A stretch of 64,000 bases of DNA, taken from Bacteroidota bacterium (GTDB taxonomy: Bacteria; Bacteroidota; Bacteroidia; UKL13-3). The stretch lies in contig CANHGM010000008.1 in assembly GCA_947460345.1 (NCBI GenBank), forward strand, positions 1-64,000, written 5' to 3'. The first letter of the stretch is position 1. Each line of letters opens with the position of its first letter. The translations under genes were made by a program, and so were the position numbers. Shown one piece after another: positions 61,434 to 64,000 of the stretch. The notes beneath the pieces were generated by a model. That model saw nothing but the letters and a program-made list of their open reading frames with translations, was not told where the DNA came from and did not search any database.

Positions 61434-61994
61434 ATGAAGGATAGAAATATAATCAAAATTGTCCTAATTACCATTTCAGTTTCTGCAATTGTCATTAGAA
61501 ACGTTTCATGTAAAAAAGGTAGAGACCCAGAAATTACAAAAGCATTGGCTGAGGGTAAAATGATTCTAATAGATGCAAAAGGGGTGGAACATATACTGCC
61601 TGATAGTATAAGAGATCAAAACAGAAAATCTTATCAAATAAATGACAGTATTCAAAATGCAATTGATTTAACACCTGATGAAATAACTAGTTTAGATAAA
61701 TTAGGAATTAACAAAAAAATTGTTTCTGATATAAAATTCATTGTTCATAAATCGTTTGAAACTCTAGAGATGGAAAATACTTCTGGTAAAAACATCCCTC
61801 AAAACATGTTACCCAAAATGATACAGTTTAATCAAGTAACTACAGAAAATAAAAAAGAAATTGAAGCATATATTTCAAAGAATGGTTTTGAAAAAGATAT
61901 AGACCATCATTGGAAAAATGATTTTCGCCAACTGAAACTGTATTTTATAGAAAATTCAAATCAATTATATACAGCTATCATTTCAAAAATCTAA
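61434..61994 (+). CDS. Hypothetical secreted protein/lipoprotein
   Basis: N-terminal hydrophobic segment IVLITISVSAIVIRNVSCKKG; no recognised domain. Confidence 0.55.
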   Translation: MKDRNIIKIVLITISVSAIVIRNVSCKKGRDPEITKALAEGKMILIDAKGVEHILPDSIRDQNRKSYQINDSIQNAIDLTPDEITSLDKLGINKKIVSDIKFIVHKSFETLEMENTSGKNIPQNMLPKMIQFNQVTTENKKEIEAYISKNGFEKDIDHHWKNDFRQLKLYFIENSNQLYTAIISKI

Positions 61995-62030
61995 AATATT
62001 TTCATTATAAATTCGTTTTTAAATTCAAAC

Positions 62031-62498
62031 ATGAAAAAAATATATTTTATTATTCTAACAGCTTGCATCATGTTTCTATCATGCAACAAAGACAAATCGC
62101 TAAATTCTAACTATCTTATTTTTGGTCATTATTTTGGTTTTTGTGCAGGAGAGCAGTGTATCGAAATATTTAAGTTAAATTCATCTTCTTTGTTTGAAGA
62201 TACCAATGACAAATACCCAAATTCAAACAATTTTTATAATGCAAATTATACTTCTTTGTCTAATGATAAATTTAATTTAGTGAAAGACTTGGCAGACGAC
62301 TTCCCCTCTGATTTATTGTCTGAAAAAAATATTACCATTGGTCAGCCTGATGCAGGAGATTGGGGTGGCTATTATATTGAGTATAGTAAAAACGGGATTC
62401 ATAAATTTTGGTTGATTGATAAAATGACCAGCAATCTTCCTGCTAAATACCACGCTTTTCTAAGTAAAGTTGAGAAAAAAATTGGACTTCTGCAATAA
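62031..62498 (+). CDS. Hypothetical lipoprotein
   Basis: MKKIYFIILTACIMFLSCNKDKS lipobox; no recognised domain. Confidence 0.65.
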   Translation: MKKIYFIILTACIMFLSCNKDKSLNSNYLIFGHYFGFCAGEQCIEIFKLNSSSLFEDTNDKYPNSNNFYNANYTSLSNDKFNLVKDLADDFPSDLLSEKNITIGQPDAGDWGGYYIEYSKNGIHKFWLIDKMTSNLPAKYHAFLSKVEKKIGLLQ

Positions 62499-62567
62499 AT
62501 TGAATTGAACATAGCACACAAAAGCAAGTACAAATGCCCTCTGCACCCTACCTTTGCTTTACGTTTT

Positions 62568-63983
62568 ATGTTTAAAGAAGCTATTCAACACCCTATATTT
62601 ACTATTGTGTCTGACATTGCAGCTGAATCCCAGCAGCCTTGTTATGTTATAGGAGGATATGTCAGAGATTTTTTGCTTGAAAGACCTTCTAAAGACGCCG
62701 ATATTGTGGTTTTAGGTGATGGAATAGAAATAGCCACACAAGTTGCTAAGCGTTTAAAACTGGAAAGACCCCCTGCTATTTTTAAAACATTTGGCACAGC
62801 CATGATAAACATTGGTGACTTTGAAGTGGAGTTTGTAGGTGCTAGAAAAGAATCATACCAAACGACAAGCAGAAAACCACAAGTAACCAAAGGAACCTTA
62901 GAAGACGACCAGAAACGTAGAGACTTTACTATAAACGCTTTAGCTATTAGTTTAAACAAAGAAAATTACGGCGAATTTGTAGATCCTTTTAAAGGGTTAT
63001 TAGATTTAAAAAATCAAATTATTAAAACACCTTTAGACCCTCATATTACCTTTAGCGACGACCCTTTACGCATGATGAGGGCCATTAGATTTGCTTCTCA
63101 ATTGCAATTTACAATTTCTGAAGAAACACTTCATTCTATTACTGAAAATGCTCATAGAATAGAGATTGTGAGTATGGAAAGAATTAGTGACGAACTAAAT
63201 AAAATCATTATGTGCCATATACCTTCTATAGGTTTTAAATTGCTTTTTGATACTGGGCTTTTAAAAATCATTTTTCCTGAACTAGCAGCAATGCAAGGTA
63301 TAGAAACCATCAATGGCAAATCACACAAAGATAATTTCTACCATACGCTGCAGGTGCTCGACCAAATATGCCCTCAGACAGACGACTTATGGTTGCGTTG
63401 GTCTGCTATACTTCACGATATCGCTAAACCTGCCACTAAAAGATTCAACACTGGCGAAGGGTTTACTTTTCACGGACATGAAGACAGAGGGGCTAGAATG
63501 GTGAAGCAAATTTTTAGGCGTATGAAGTTGCCTATGAATGAGAAGATGAACTTTGTTGAGAAAATGGTGATGCTTCACTTGAGACCCAAAGCATTGGCTG
63601 AAAGTGAACAAACAACCGACTCAGGTTTTAGAAGATTAATTGTGGATGCAGGTGAAGATATCAATGCCCTATTTACATTATGCCATGCTGATATAACTTC
63701 TAAAAATAAACAGAAAGTAGAAAAGTATAGAAGGAATTTAGAAGCTGTAAGAGAACGTGTAGCTGAAGTAGAACAAAGAGACGACCTTAGAAACTGGCAG
63801 CCACCAGTAGATGGAATTGACATAATGAATTTCTTTAATATCAAACCTGGGCGTGAAGTCGGACTTATCAAAACGGCTATAAGAGAAGCTATTTTAGAAG
63901 GAGATATTGCCAATACCAGAGAAGCTGCGTTAGAACTCATGAAACATAAAGGTTTAGAACTTGGGTTGAAAATTCATGCATAA
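62568..63983 (+). CDS. CCA tRNA nucleotidyltransferase / poly(A) polymerase family with HD domain
   Basis: YVIGGYVRDFLLERPSKDADIVVLGDG; RRDFTINALAI; WSAILHDIAKPATKRF...FHGHEDRGARM. ATG at 62568 preferred over upstream TTG at 62505. Confidence 0.95.
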   Translation: MFKEAIQHPIFTIVSDIAAESQQPCYVIGGYVRDFLLERPSKDADIVVLGDGIEIATQVAKRLKLERPPAIFKTFGTAMINIGDFEVEFVGARKESYQTTSRKPQVTKGTLEDDQKRRDFTINALAISLNKENYGEFVDPFKGLLDLKNQIIKTPLDPHITFSDDPLRMMRAIRFASQLQFTISEETLHSITENAHRIEIVSMERISDELNKIIMCHIPSIGFKLLFDTGLLKIIFPELAAMQGIETINGKSHKDNFYHTLQVLDQICPQTDDLWLRWSAILHDIAKPATKRFNTGEGFTFHGHEDRGARMVKQIFRRMKLPMNEKMNFVEKMVMLHLRPKALAESEQTTDSGFRRLIVDAGEDINALFTLCHADITSKNKQKVEKYRRNLEAVRERVAEVEQRDDLRNWQPPVDGIDIMNFFNIKPGREVGLIKTAIREAILEGDIANTREAALELMKHKGLELGLKIHA

Positions 63984-64000
63984 ATCTCTTTCCTATTTTA

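Noticed and set aside
1-64000. CRISPR arrays, tRNA/rRNA genes, IS elements, prophage or defence islands
   Set aside because: No regularly spaced direct repeats, tRNA-like cloverleaf, transposase/integrase or phage structural proteins were seen; only the RES/Xre pair has defence-like character.

Overview
This 64 kb AT-rich window is chromosomal DNA from a Bacteroidota (Bacteroidetes) bacterium. Supporting signs are T9SS type A and type B C-terminal sorting domains, TTTG-N19-TAnnTTTG promoters, and a fused str-S10 ribosomal cluster (rpsL-rpsG-fusA-rpsJ-rplC-rplD-rplW-rplB-rpsS-rplV-rpsC). Most content is ordinary chromosome: translation genes, obgE, adk, lipB, fabI, ruvC, adenine deaminase, tRNA nucleotidyltransferase, a POT transporter, S9/M17 peptidases and several large secreted T9SS cargo proteins. 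Accessory content includes a RES/Xre type II toxin-antitoxin pair, a small glycosyltransferase/asparagine-synthase-like cluster, a heavily decayed alcohol dehydrogenase/quinone oxidoreductase pseudogene, a REP-like palindrome, and a >1590-aa truncated surface protein at the left edge that the ORF track omits. I saw no tRNA, rRNA, CRISPR, IS element or prophage. I did not find a clearly novel multi-gene system. The signals most worth a second look are the S10 operon break after rpsC, the skewed TATATA/ATATAT word usage with codon choice around TAT, the mosaic M4 protease, the glutaminase-less asparagine synthase cluster and the multiply inactivated oxidoreductase.
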